Position numbers and translations under genes: made by a program. The notes below the pieces were generated by a model that saw only the letters and a program-made list of their open reading frames with translations, did not search any database and was not told where the DNA came from. This document shows, in pieces, positions 8,015 to 17,358 of a stretch of DNA of 64,000 nt (its first letter is position 1; every line of letters starts with the position of its first letter). This stretch comes from DASZVP01 sp035546935. GTDB lineage: Bacteria; Patescibacteriota; Saccharimonadia; Saccharimonadales; UBA4665. The stretch is taken from the NCBI GenBank assembly GCA_035546935.1, contig DASZVP010000002.1:124001-188000 (forward strand), in the 5' to 3' direction.

Positions 8015-8431
8015 TCAGACCTGCAAGTCAGGGAAGGTTTTGCGCAGGTTCTGGATCGGCAACATTTGTTTTTCAGGCATGGTGTCGTAAGTGAACCAAC
8101 GCCACTCACGACATTTTTCGGGTTCCAGAACCTGCGGCTCGCCGCTAATCCAGTCAGCGCGCATAAAAATAGTTACATAATGTAAGTTTTCTTCTTTGAA
8201 CAGGTCATTGGTGGCTGCTACAAAGGCAAAGTTTTCGGCTTCGACGCCGACTTCCTCGGCAATTTCGCGGCGGGCGCAATCTTCCCAACTTTCGCCCAAA
8301 TCGAGTTTGCCGCCGGGCAAGCCCCAGGTATTAGCGGCATGCGAACCGCCGCGCAGGCACATTAAAAATTGGCCATCTTTCATAACAAAAGTGGCAACGC
8401 CAACCCGCGGATAAGGGTGATCGGATGACAT
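8015..8431 (-). CDS. Nudix hydrolase (MutT/NUDT15-like)
   Basis: This 138-residue protein carries a complete Nudix box: GGKLDLGE, then REIAEEVG, matching G-x5-E-x7-R-E-U-x-E-E-x-G-U. It would hydrolyse a nucleoside diphosphate derivative, perhaps an oxidised nucleotide. The pattern PGGKLDLGESWEDCARRE is close to MTH3/NUDT15-type enzymes. It is divergent from tilS. A TATGAT -10 box (8438-8443) lies only 6 nt from the ATG, so the mRNA should be leaderless. Confidence 0.94.
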   Translation of the reverse strand: MSSDHPYPRVGVATFVMKDGQFLMCLRGGSHAANTWGLPGGKLDLGESWEDCARREIAEEVGVEAENFAFVAATNDLFKEENLHYVTIFMRADWISGEPQVLEPEKCREWRWFTYDTMPEKQMLPIQNLRKTFPDLQV

Positions 8432-8466
8432 GTCTTTATCATACGCCAGAGTGCTAAGATTAAGAT

Positions 8467-9354
8467 ATGGATATTTCGGTGCAGCCGGGCCATTACGTGT
8501 TGGCCGTTAGCGGCGGGGTGGACTCGATGACGCTTTTGAATTTATTGCATGAGCAGCCCGGCGTGCGCTTAACTGTGGCGCATTATGATCATGGTATTCG
8601 CCCTGACTCTGTCGAAGATCGGCGCCTGGTGCAGACAGCGGCTGCGTTTTACGGCTGGCCATTTGTTTACGCTGAAGGGCGACTGGGTCCCAGGGCCAGT
8701 GAGGCGCAGGCGCGCCGCGAGCGATACAAATTTTTGCGCCGCGTACAGGCCGCCAGCGGCGCGCGGGCCATTATCACGGCTCATCACCAAGATGATGCTC
8801 TGGAAACGGCAATACTTAACATGTTAAGAGGCACCGGCCCGCGCGGCCTGAGCGCCCTGGCTGAGCGCCATGACTTACACCGGCCTCTGTTAAAACTGCG
8901 CAAGCAAGACATTCTGGAGCATGCCCAGGCACACGATTTGGTTTGGCGCGAAGACAGCACCAATGAAGATGAGCGCTACACCCGCAATTATGTGCGGCGC
9001 CAACTCGTGCCGCGTCTGGACGCTGCCAGCCGCGAGCGTTTGCTGGGCCTGATTGAACGACAACACGATCTGCAGGCGGAAATAGACCAAATAATTATGT
9101 CGGCGCTGCACACTCAAAGCCGCGGCGGCCAGCTCGATCGGCGCTGGTTTAACCATTTGCCGCACAATGTGGCGCGCGAAGTTTTTGCTGGCTGGCTGCG
9201 CGCCCGCGGCCTACGCGAGTTCGATAGGCGAAAGCTGGAACGACTGGTAATCGCGGCCAAAACAGCTCGAGCTGGCCGCCGTTTCGACGTAGCCCGGGGC
9301 TGGCAGCTCCAACTCGATAAGAATTATCTGGTGTTAGCGCACCCTGGACGCTAG
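8467..9354 (+). CDS. tilS: tRNA(Ile)-lysidine synthase
   Basis: TilS attaches lysine to C34 of tRNA-Ile(CAU) so that it reads AUA. The PP-loop SGGVDS is at residues 15-20, and the family motifs HYDHGIRPDS, AHHQDDALET and RGTGPRGL follow. At 295 residues it lacks the extra C-terminal domains of the E. coli enzyme, like the short TilS of many Gram-positives and CPR bacteria. The ATG follows AAGATT-type A/T sequence with no Shine-Dalgarno. ftsH follows after 34 nt with its own promoter. Confidence 0.95.
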   Translation: MDISVQPGHYVLAVSGGVDSMTLLNLLHEQPGVRLTVAHYDHGIRPDSVEDRRLVQTAAAFYGWPFVYAEGRLGPRASEAQARRERYKFLRRVQAASGARAIITAHHQDDALETAILNMLRGTGPRGLSALAERHDLHRPLLKLRKQDILEHAQAHDLVWREDSTNEDERYTRNYVRRQLVPRLDAASRERLLGLIERQHDLQAEIDQIIMSALHTQSRGGQLDRRWFNHLPHNVAREVFAGWLRARGLREFDRRKLERLVIAAKTARAGRRFDVARGWQLQLDKNYLVLAHPGR

Positions 9355-9374
9355 TCAAGCTGTTGATAGGTCGG

Positions 9375-9380
9375 TATAAT
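9375..9380 (+). promoter_or_regulatory. -10 box of a leaderless ftsH promoter
   Basis: A perfect TATAAT ends 8 nt before the ftsH ATG. Transcription would start at or within 1-2 nt of the start codon. There is no Shine-Dalgarno sequence. Confidence 0.7.
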
Positions 9381-9388
9381 AGTCAGAC

Positions 9389-11266
9389 ATGGATAAGCAA
9401 CCCTTGAGGAACAACCGATCGAATCGCAAGCCGAACACCGGCCGCCGTGGCATGAAAAATGCCGGCTTTATTGCCATTATAGTGCTGCTGGCCCTGGTGG
9501 TTTTAGCCGCCACTGAGCAAAACAATACACTAAAGCAAATTCCGGCCACGCAGGCTATCGCCGCTAACAACGCCGGCAAGTACAGCCAGATTGTGGTTAA
9601 CAATAATGAACTGGACATTACACTTAAGGGTCAAAATCACGCCACACTGAAAACTTTTGTTGATGCCAACTCCAGCCTGAAAGACCAGGGTTTTAACACC
9701 ACTAAGTCGAGCATTATTTATAAACCGGTCAGTGAAGGCGGTGGTTCGGCTTGGGCGGCAATTGCCGAAACAGTCATTCCCACGCTGTTAATTGCCGGCT
9801 TGCTGTACTTTATGTTGCGTAGTGCTCAAGGCCAGGGAAACCAGGCGCTGAGCTTTGGCAAAAGCCGTGCGCGTCTCTACGGTAACGAAAAAGACCGCGC
9901 TACTTTCAAGGACATCGCCGGCTCGGACGAAGCCAAACAAGACCTTGAAGAAGTTGTGGAGTTCCTGAAGTTTCCCAAGAAATTTGCCTCGATGGGTGCC
10001 CGTATTCCCAAGGGCGTGCTCTTGGTTGGCCCGCCTGGTACGGGTAAAACTATGCTCGCCCGGGCTGTTGCCGGCGAGGCCAACGTGCCGTTCTTTAGCA
10101 TCTCCGGTTCGGAATTTGTAGAAATGTTCGTCGGTGTTGGCGCTTCACGCGTACGCGACCTGTTTGCCAAAGCCAAAAAGAACGCTCCATGCATTATCTT
10201 TGTGGACGAAATCGACGCCGTCGGTCGGCGTCGCGGCTCCGGTATGGGCGGCGGTCACGATGAGCGCGAACAAACCTTGAACCAGATTTTGGTGGAAATG
10301 GACGGCTTCGAACAGGGGCAAAATGTGATTGTTCTGGCTGCAACCAACCGCGCCGACGTACTGGACCCGGCCCTGCTGCGTCCCGGCCGCTTTGACCGCC
10401 GTGTCAACATTGGCTTGCCGGACCGCAAAGACCGTCAAGCTATTCTGAAAGTGCACTACGCCAAGAAGCCACTGGCCAAAAACGTTGACCTCGACGCGCT
10501 GGCAGCCAAAGCGGCCGGCTCATCTGGTGCCGACCTGGCCAACATCGCTAACGAATCAGCCATTATTGCGGCTCGCAATTCGCATCATGAGATTAGTAAC
10601 GCCGACGTCACCGAAGCGTTCGAGCGCGTGGCCATCGGCCCGGAGCGCAAGAGCAAGGTTATGACCGAAGCCGATAAAGTTACCACCGCTTACCACGAAG
10701 CCGGCCACGCGCTGGTCGGTCACGTTCTACCGGACAGCGACCCGGTACACAAAGTCACCATCATCCCGCGCGGCGGCACCGGTGGTGTGACCTGGTTTAT
10801 CCCGCCGGAAGACCGCGTTTTCGTTTCGCTGGTTCAGTTTAAGGACATGCTGGCCCGCGGCATGGGCGGTCGTATTGCCGAAGAAATTATTCTCGGTCAC
10901 GACAAAATTACCACGGGTGCCGGTTCAGACTTGCAGTCCGCTGCCGACCTGGCTCGCGACATGATCGTTAATCAGGGGATGGGCAAAAAGTTGCGTGATC
11001 AGGTTTTCAAAGTTGACGACGGCATGATGATTGACCGCCTGGTTCACGAACGCGACTACTCCGATGAAACCGCCAAAGTTATCGATGACGAAGTTGAGAG
11101 CTTGATCACCGAAGCCGCCAACCGGGCTCGGGCAGTCATCAAGGCCAATTTGGATAAACTCGAAGACCTCAAGGACCGCTTGCTCGAAAAAGAAACTGTC
11201 GACGCTGACGAAGTTGCGGACGTGCTTAAAGGCGCCAAACTGCCTGCGGCAGCAGCTTTATACTAG
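9389..11266 (+). CDS. ftsH: ATP-dependent zinc metalloprotease FtsH
   Basis: This 625-residue membrane protease degrades misfolded and short-lived membrane and cytosolic proteins as a hexamer. Two membrane helices (about residues 25-42 and 125-143) flank a small external domain. The AAA module has Walker A GPPGTGKT (about 213-220), Walker B IIFVDEID and the second region of homology LLRPGRFDRR. The zinc site HEAGH is at about 436-440. All catalytic motifs are intact. It lies alone between tilS and murJ. Confidence 0.97.
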   Translation: MDKQPLRNNRSNRKPNTGRRGMKNAGFIAIIVLLALVVLAATEQNNTLKQIPATQAIAANNAGKYSQIVVNNNELDITLKGQNHATLKTFVDANSSLKDQGFNTTKSSIIYKPVSEGGGSAWAAIAETVIPTLLIAGLLYFMLRSAQGQGNQALSFGKSRARLYGNEKDRATFKDIAGSDEAKQDLEEVVEFLKFPKKFASMGARIPKGVLLVGPPGTGKTMLARAVAGEANVPFFSISGSEFVEMFVGVGASRVRDLFAKAKKNAPCIIFVDEIDAVGRRRGSGMGGGHDEREQTLNQILVEMDGFEQGQNVIVLAATNRADVLDPALLRPGRFDRRVNIGLPDRKDRQAILKVHYAKKPLAKNVDLDALAAKAAGSSGADLANIANESAIIAARNSHHEISNADVTEAFERVAIGPERKSKVMTEADKVTTAYHEAGHALVGHVLPDSDPVHKVTIIPRGGTGGVTWFIPPEDRVFVSLVQFKDMLARGMGGRIAEEIILGHDKITTGAGSDLQSAADLARDMIVNQGMGKKLRDQVFKVDDGMMIDRLVHERDYSDETAKVIDDEVESLITEAANRARAVIKANLDKLEDLKDRLLEKETVDADEVADVLKGAKLPAAAALY

Positions 11267-11352
11267 CGGCTGATTTTCCTCTGTTTTCTGGACCCGCGCT
11301 GGGCTATACTGGAAGGTGATTTGAACTATCATCTAAACCTCTTCGCCGCCAC

Positions 11353-12984
11353 ATGAATCAACCCGCGTCCGTCAGCAGTAAACCCAAGCGCTTAAGCATA
11401 GGCAACATTGCTGGACTGCTGGTTACCATGACTTTAATCGGTCAGATCCTGGGCTTCCTGCGCACCAAACTCGTAAACGCTAACTTCCCAACTGTCGGGC
11501 ACCACAGCACTGATGCTTACTTCGCCGCCTTCAGCGTGCCGGACTTTTTCTTCTTCACGCTAGCTGCCGGCGCCCTGGGCGTGGCCTTTATTCCTGTCTT
11601 GTCGGATCGTCTTTACGGCAACAGCCGCAAAAGTATGTGGGAGCTGTCGGCCAGCTTGATGAATTTCCTCGCGATAATTATGGCGGCGGTTGGCGTAATT
11701 ATGTTTGTTTTTGCCAAGCCGCTGATCGCCCACATTGTGGCGCCAGGCCTAGCTCGCGATCCGCAGCAGCTCGACACGGCGGCCACCATAATGCGCTACC
11801 TGGCGTTTAACCCATTGCTATTTACTATCTCGGGTATTTTAACCAGCGTGCAGCAAACGCTCGGTCGCTTCTTTTTCTATGCGATTGCACCCCTGTTTTA
11901 TAACTTAACAATTATTGTCAGTGCCATTATTTTCAGCACCCAGGCGCCGCATAACGGCGGGCCAGGGCACTTAGGCTTAGTCGGCCTCGGCGTGGGAGCT
12001 CTAATTGGTGCGCTGTTGCAGCTGGCGGTGATTCTGTGCGGTCTATTTAAGACAGGCTTCACCTGGCAGCCAAAAATTTCTTGGCGCAGCAAAGATTTCA
12101 GAACAGTTCTGCGTAACCTGCCGCCACGCTCACTGGACCAGGGTATGGACCAGGTCGAAGACATTGTCGAAACGCACATTGCTTCCGGCATCGGCACCGG
12201 TAATATTACCTACTACAACAACGCCTATATTTTGAGCACCGCGCCAATTCTGCTGATTGGCACCGCTATTGCCACAGCGGCCTTTCCGCGGTTAAGTGCC
12301 CGGCTTAGTCAAAACCGTCCGGACTTGTTCCGCAAAGATTTTTTGCAAACGCTGCGGGCAATGATCTGGATCGCCGCACCGCTGGTAGTGGTTTGTTATT
12401 TCTGCCGAGGCTATCTGGCGCGTTTAATTTACACCCGCGGCAACGATCAAATTGCCACCATCTTTGGCTACCTGGCCTTAGCCATCTTCTTCCGCATTCT
12501 TTACTCAATCATTTCGCGCTGGTTTTATGCCCATAAAGACACCAAAACACCTCTGTTTGTGTCGATTTTCACCATCGGCCTGAACATTTTCCTGGCCTAC
12601 AAATTAAGCCGACCAGATGCCTACGGCGTAGCCGGTTTGGCGCTGGCCCAGTCAATTGTGGCGGCCGTGGAGGTATTTATTCTGTCAGTCGTGATGGTTT
12701 GGCGTGACCACAAACTATTCGATCTCGATTTCTGGGACGGCATCTTGCGCATTTTGTCGGTTACGGGCTTTAGCGTGGTGGCCGGCTTCATTATGATTTC
12801 GTTCTACCCCCTGGGCCTGAACGACCGCGGTATTTTGACGCTGGGCTCCAAGCTCGGCTTTATTTCGCTGATTGTCTTTGGCGTGCATGTGGCTTTGTCC
12901 GCATTGTTTGGGCTGGAAGAAGTCCGGCCGCTATTCGCCCGCATAAAACGACTGGCCTTCAGGCCGGTAAAAATTGACATCTAG
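11353..12984 (+). CDS. murJ: Lipid II flippase MurJ (MviN family)
   Basis: This 543-residue MOP-superfamily protein has about 14 membrane helices. The N-terminal LGFLRTKLVNANF, the segment STDAYFAAFSVPDFFF and the Arg/Asp residues of the central cavity match MviN/MurJ, which flips lipid II for cell-wall synthesis. A TATACT box lies about 40 nt upstream, so this gene has an ordinary leader. The MFS gene starts 7 nt after its stop with a good ribosome-binding site, suggesting one operon. Confidence 0.94.
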   Translation: MNQPASVSSKPKRLSIGNIAGLLVTMTLIGQILGFLRTKLVNANFPTVGHHSTDAYFAAFSVPDFFFFTLAAGALGVAFIPVLSDRLYGNSRKSMWELSASLMNFLAIIMAAVGVIMFVFAKPLIAHIVAPGLARDPQQLDTAATIMRYLAFNPLLFTISGILTSVQQTLGRFFFYAIAPLFYNLTIIVSAIIFSTQAPHNGGPGHLGLVGLGVGALIGALLQLAVILCGLFKTGFTWQPKISWRSKDFRTVLRNLPPRSLDQGMDQVEDIVETHIASGIGTGNITYYNNAYILSTAPILLIGTAIATAAFPRLSARLSQNRPDLFRKDFLQTLRAMIWIAAPLVVVCYFCRGYLARLIYTRGNDQIATIFGYLALAIFFRILYSIISRWFYAHKDTKTPLFVSIFTIGLNIFLAYKLSRPDAYGVAGLALAQSIVAAVEVFILSVVMVWRDHKLFDLDFWDGILRILSVTGFSVVAGFIMISFYPLGLNDRGILTLGSKLGFISLIVFGVHVALSALFGLEEVRPLFARIKRLAFRPVKIDI

Positions 12985-12991
12985 GAGCAGT

Positions 12992-14323
12992 ATGACTAAG
13001 CGCCAACGACTAACGCTCATAACGACCATTATTGGCAGCGGCATCGTTATCTTAGATGGTACGATCGTGAACTTGGCATTGCCGAAAATTGCCAGTGGCT
13101 TGCATGCCAATTTTGCTGGTCTGCAATGGGTGGTAGACGGCTACCTACTGTCTCTGTCTGCTTTAATTTTGCTTGGTGGCTCACTGGGTGATATCTTCGG
13201 GCGCAAAAGAACCTATCTGTTGGGCTTAATAGGGTTCGGTGCAGCATCTCTGGTCTGTGGGCTGGCAGTTAACGATGTCATGTTAGTCTTGACCCGTATT
13301 TTGCAAGGCATTTTTGGTGCCTTGCTAGTTCCGGGTGGCCTGGCGGTGATCAATACCAACTTCGATCGCAGCGTGCGTGGTGCGGCCATTGGCGCCTGGT
13401 CGGCGTGGTCGGCCATTTTTGCAGCAATTGGACCTCTGTTAGGTGGTTATATTTTGGGTATCGCCAGTTGGCGCTGGATTTTCTTTATAAACGTACCCTT
13501 AGTGGCAATTTGTTTCGTTATTGGCAGCGGTGCGATTGACGAAAGCCACGGCCGCACTCGCCGCGTAGATATTTTGGGTGCATGTTTAGCGGCACTAAGC
13601 CTAGCAGGCTTAACGTATGGTCTGATCGAAGGACCAGCTGCACACTGGCCGGTAAAGGCCTATGTTGCCATTGCTGCTGGCGTCGTTGCCGGCAGTTTGT
13701 TTGTTTGGCATGAATTGCACTCCAAGGCGCCAATGGTCGATTTCGCACTGTTTCGCTCACGGAATTTTACGGGATCGAATATCATGACCTTTATGATGTA
13801 CGGTGCGCTCGGAGGCTTCACATTAGCGTTGGTAGTATATTTGCAAACAGGGCTTCACTACAGCGCCATCAAAGCTGGTGTTAGCCTATTACCACTTACA
13901 ATACTGCTCTTCTTATTCTCCAAACGTATAGGCGCCTTGGCCGGTCGGATTGGTCCGCGGCTGTTTATGACTCTTGGTCCGATAATTGCCGGGCTGGGAA
14001 TGCTTATGTTATTAGGGCTGCATCCAGGCGTTAGCTACCTGAGCGCAGTTCTGCCTGGCGTTATTGTATTTGCAGCAGGCATGACTCTATTGGTGGCGCC
14101 GCTCACGACAACGGTGATGACCTCTGTAGAGGACGAAAATTCTGGTATCGCATCTGGGATAAATAACGCTGTAGCCCGTATAGGTGGCTTGCTGGTAGTG
14201 GCGGTGCTCGGCTTATTGGGGCCAGCTCACGTTTTTCGATTTGGCATGATCCTTGGCTCAAGTCTGGCAATTTTGGCCGGTCTGGTCTCTTGGTTCACTA
14301 TCCAGAATAAGCCAGTTTCATAA
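12992..14323 (+). CDS. MFS drug/proton antiporter (DHA2, EmrB/QacA type)
   Basis: This is 443 residues from the ATG at 12992, chosen because AGGAG lies 4 nt upstream; an earlier in-frame start at 12974 overlaps murJ. Motif A is present as GGSLGDIFGRKRTYLLG, motif D1 as LDGTIVNLALPKI and motif C as AIGPLLGGY. The number of helices suggests the 14-TM DHA2 family of multidrug exporters. The substrate cannot be told. It sits between murJ and lepA. Confidence 0.92.
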   Translation: MTKRQRLTLITTIIGSGIVILDGTIVNLALPKIASGLHANFAGLQWVVDGYLLSLSALILLGGSLGDIFGRKRTYLLGLIGFGAASLVCGLAVNDVMLVLTRILQGIFGALLVPGGLAVINTNFDRSVRGAAIGAWSAWSAIFAAIGPLLGGYILGIASWRWIFFINVPLVAICFVIGSGAIDESHGRTRRVDILGACLAALSLAGLTYGLIEGPAAHWPVKAYVAIAAGVVAGSLFVWHELHSKAPMVDFALFRSRNFTGSNIMTFMMYGALGGFTLALVVYLQTGLHYSAIKAGVSLLPLTILLFLFSKRIGALAGRIGPRLFMTLGPIIAGLGMLMLLGLHPGVSYLSAVLPGVIVFAAGMTLLVAPLTTTVMTSVEDENSGIASGINNAVARIGGLLVVAVLGLLGPAHVFRFGMILGSSLAILAGLVSWFTIQNKPVS

Positions 14324-14369
14324 ATCTACCTCTGTTAATTTGTGCGCTTTACAGGTATAATGCCTGAAC

Positions 14370-16148
14370 ATGCAGCAAGATCATATTCGGAATTTTTGCA
14401 TTATTGCACACATTGACCACGGCAAGTCGACGTTGGCCGACCGTTTGCTGGAATTGACCGGCACGGTTCAGGCCCGCGACATGAAAGCGCAGCTGCTGGA
14501 CCGCATGGATTTGGAGCGTGAAAAAGGCATCACCATTAAGCTGGCACCGGTGCGCATGGCCTATAAAGATTATGAACTGAACCTGATCGACACGCCCGGG
14601 CACGTCGACTTTTCTTATGAGGTGTCGCGGTCGCTGCAAGCCTGTGAGGGCGCGCTGCTGGTCGTGGACGCCAGTCAGGGCATTCAGGCTCAGACGCTGG
14701 CTAACGTTTACCTGGCTATGGCCGCCGACCTGACGATTATCCCAGTGCTTAACAAAATTGACTTGCCAGCCGCCGACGTGGAGCGGGTCAGCGCCGAGGT
14801 TATTAGCCTGCTGGGCTGCAAGAAAGAAGACATTCTGCACATTAGTGCCAAAACAGGGCAGGGCGTGGAGGCAGTTTTGGAGCGTATCGTGGCCGACATT
14901 CCGGCGCCCAAAGCATCAGATAAAACAGAGACGCGCGCGCTGATTTTTGATTCTTATTACGATGATTACCGCGGCGTGATTCTGTATGTGCGTCTATTTG
15001 ACGGCTCTATTAATAAAAACGACCAAATTAAAATGCTGGCGACTGGCGCGGAAGGTATTGCTCTGGAAGTCGGCGCGCTAACGCCTGAAATGACGCCTGG
15101 ATCGAAGCTGCAAGCCGGCGAGATCGGCTATATTGTGACCAACCTCAAGACCACCCGCGACGCCCGCGTTGGCGACACAATAACTCTGGCGGCTAAGCCG
15201 GCGAGCGAGCCGTTGCCCGGTTACCGTAACGTCCAGCCGTTTGTGTACGCCGGCTTTTTCCCCGAGAGTAACGAGTTTTATCAGGAGCTGAAAGACGCCA
15301 TCGAAAAATTAAGTCTGAGTGACAGCGCGCTGCAATTCGCACCAGAAAACTCGCCAGTGCTGGGCTTTGGCGTGCGCATCGGCTTTCTCGGCCTGCTGCA
15401 CATGGATATTGTCCGCGAACGCCTAGAACGCGAATACAACCTGGAACTCATCGTCACCAATCCGTCGACGGACTACCAAATTAGTCTTCTAAACGGGGAA
15501 GAACTGGACATTAAAAGTGCCGCTGACCTGCCCGACCCGGCTAAAATTAAAGAAATTCGTGAACCGTGGATTCAAGGTGAAATTGTCGTGCCTCAAGATT
15601 ACGTGGGGCCGGTAATTCAGCTTATCAGCAGCAAGCGTGGCCGCCAAACTAACCTGAGTTACGTCGATCAGCGTGCACTTATAAGTTTTGAGGCGCCACT
15701 CGCCAATCTGTTAACTGACTTTTATGACCAACTGAAGAGTTTAACTAGCGGCTACGGCTCATTTAACTACGAACTGGCTGATTATCGCGCCGAAGACCTG
15801 GTCCGGGTCGATTTCTACGTCGCCGGCGACATAGTTAACGCGTTAAGTATTATGGTTCACAGATCAGAGGCCGACCGAATTGGCCGCGAAACCGTTGGCA
15901 AATTAAAAGAAGTCATTCCGCGGCAAAACTTCCAGGTTTCTCTGCAAGCTGCCATTGGCGGCCGCTTTATCGCCCGCGAAGACATCAGCGCTTACCGCAA
16001 AGACGTCACCACCGGCCTGTATGGCGGCGATGTCAGTCGCAAGAAGAAGGTTCTAGCTAAGCAAGCCAAAGGTAAAAAACGCCTCAAAAGGTTCGGTAAG
16101 GTCGACATCCCTGCCGAAGCCTTCACCGTGATGCTGAAGCGCGACTAA
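14370..16148 (+). CDS. lepA: Elongation factor 4 (LepA)
   Basis: This 592-residue translational GTPase back-translocates stalled ribosomes. G1 AHIDHGKST (residues 13-21), G3 DTPGH (about 74) and G4 NKID (about 128) are present, followed by EF-G-like domains II, III and V and the LepA-specific C-terminal domain with the basic end KQAKGKKRLK. TATAAT at 14356-14361 ends 8 nt before the ATG, so translation is likely leaderless. Its stop is 10 nt from the end of the convergent Cys-repeat gene. Confidence 0.97.
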   Translation: MQQDHIRNFCIIAHIDHGKSTLADRLLELTGTVQARDMKAQLLDRMDLEREKGITIKLAPVRMAYKDYELNLIDTPGHVDFSYEVSRSLQACEGALLVVDASQGIQAQTLANVYLAMAADLTIIPVLNKIDLPAADVERVSAEVISLLGCKKEDILHISAKTGQGVEAVLERIVADIPAPKASDKTETRALIFDSYYDDYRGVILYVRLFDGSINKNDQIKMLATGAEGIALEVGALTPEMTPGSKLQAGEIGYIVTNLKTTRDARVGDTITLAAKPASEPLPGYRNVQPFVYAGFFPESNEFYQELKDAIEKLSLSDSALQFAPENSPVLGFGVRIGFLGLLHMDIVRERLEREYNLELIVTNPSTDYQISLLNGEELDIKSAADLPDPAKIKEIREPWIQGEIVVPQDYVGPVIQLISSKRGRQTNLSYVDQRALISFEAPLANLLTDFYDQLKSLTSGYGSFNYELADYRAEDLVRVDFYVAGDIVNALSIMVHRSEADRIGRETVGKLKEVIPRQNFQVSLQAAIGGRFIAREDISAYRKDVTTGLYGGDVSRKKKVLAKQAKGKKRLKRFGKVDIPAEAFTVMLKRD

Positions 16149-16158
16149 CTAAACGGCC

Positions 16159-17250
16159 TTACAGCCAGCCAAACAATATTTGCCAAATGCTCTTATGGTG
16201 GTGGTGACTTTTGTTAGTGACTGGTTTAGGGTTTGGCTTAGTTGTCTTTGGCTTAGATGACGGTGGCGTATTGCAGTCTGACGGCTGACTGCCGATGCTG
16301 TTGGTCTGACAGTTTGGCTTCGTCGATTCACAATCTTGCGAGGTGCTGCCGATAGTGTCAGTTTGGCAAGGTTGTGTAGAAGTCGGCTTGGAGGTGGGTT
16401 TAGTTGCGGACGAATCACAAGTCGACGGCTGACTACCAATGCTATTGGTTTGGCAATTGGGAGCGGTTGGTGAGCAATCTTGAGCGGTACTGCCGATAGT
16501 ATCTGTCTGACAGTTATCGGTAGAAGTAGGCTTTGAGGCTGGCTTGGTACTAGGTGTTGTCGACCCACAATCCTGTGGCGTGCTGTCGATGCTGTTGGTC
16601 TGGCAAGTAGGGGTTGTGGGCGTACAATCCTGTGGCGTGCTGCCGATAGTATCGGTCTGACAATTCGGAGTGGTTGGCGACTTGGGTGTCGTTTTGGTGG
16701 TTGGCGAATCGCAGACTTCAGGCTTACTGCCTATGCTATTGGTCTGACAATATACGGGCTGACAGCTAACAAGCTTGGTACCATTTGTCTCGGTTGTTAC
16801 ACTGCAGCCATCTGATTTAGTGGTTGATCCACAATCTTGCGGCGTACTGCCAATACTATTAGTCTGACAGGTAGCTGTTGGCGCCGAACAGTCCTGTGGG
16901 GTACTGCCAATTGAACTTGTCTGGCACATGGACTGCGACGACTCCGGTTGGCAACTAACCTTGTCAGCCGAAATTTCGCAAACTGTACGAGTGGATGCCT
17001 TGCTCGAAGGCTGAGCTTTCAAAAACGCTTCTAGCTGGGTCACGGCCTGATCGGTACAGTCCGTTTGGCTCTGAGCTTCTTGGTTACATTGAGCGTACTG
17101 CTGCTGAATTTGATCTGCTGATACGGGAAGTTGGTCGGCATGGCTGGCAATTAGATAAGCGGTGCCGCCAATAGCTACTGCCAAGACGACAAATACCATA
17201 GCTAAATGATGGACTATGCCGTGCGCATTTAACTTTTTAATGATTTTCAT
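16159..17250 (-). CDS. Membrane-anchored protein with nine Cys-flanked 13-residue repeats
   Basis: The protein has 363 residues and matches no family I recognise. The N terminus (KKLNAHG, HHL, then a helix ending IGGTAYLIASHAD) is the same leader type as in the giant protein encoded at 17791. From about residue 106 there are nine copies of C-Q-T-[DNS]-[ST]-I-x-S-x-x-x-x-C, separated by Thr/Pro/Ser/Lys-rich spacers. Each unit has a Cys at both ends, so small disulfide loops are likely. The C terminus is Lys/Pro-rich, then HHHH and a hydrophobic tail (IWQILFGWL). AGGA precedes the ATG by 11 nt. Confidence 0.85.
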   Translation of the reverse strand: MKIIKKLNAHGIVHHLAMVFVVLAVAIGGTAYLIASHADQLPVSADQIQQQYAQCNQEAQSQTDCTDQAVTQLEAFLKAQPSSKASTRTVCEISADKVSCQPESSQSMCQTSSIGSTPQDCSAPTATCQTNSIGSTPQDCGSTTKSDGCSVTTETNGTKLVSCQPVYCQTNSIGSKPEVCDSPTTKTTPKSPTTPNCQTDTIGSTPQDCTPTTPTCQTNSIDSTPQDCGSTTPSTKPASKPTSTDNCQTDTIGSTAQDCSPTAPNCQTNSIGSQPSTCDSSATKPTSKPTSTQPCQTDTIGSTSQDCESTKPNCQTNSIGSQPSDCNTPPSSKPKTTKPNPKPVTNKSHHHHKSIWQILFGWL

Positions 17251-17281
17251 ATTTGTTTTTTCCTATGCTACAGATAATATA

Positions 17282-17310
17282 AGCATAAGCTCTAAACAGG
17301 GGTGAGTCAA
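17282..17310 (-). promoter_or_regulatory. Promoter of the Cys-repeat gene
   Basis: On the minus strand TTGACT (17305-17310) and TATGCT (17282-17287) are exactly 17 nt apart. A second possible -10 (TATATTAT) overlaps just downstream. The 5' leader is about 25-30 nt and carries AGGA. Confidence 0.65.
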
Positions 17311-17358
17311 GGGCGCCAAGCCTGTCTGTGGAAAACTTTTCACGCGTTTTTCACGGAC

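Noticed and set aside
12974..12992. MFS start at 12974
   Set aside because: It overlaps murJ, and AGGAG is placed correctly for the ATG at 12992.
14349..14840. 163-codon minus-strand ORF over the start of lepA
   Set aside because: lepA is unmistakable in the other frame, and the antisense product resembles no protein.
16159..16930. Regularly spaced DNA repeats resembling a CRISPR array
   Set aside because: The repeats are 39-nt coding units in one long open frame, with variable spacing and codon-level differences. No cas genes are near.
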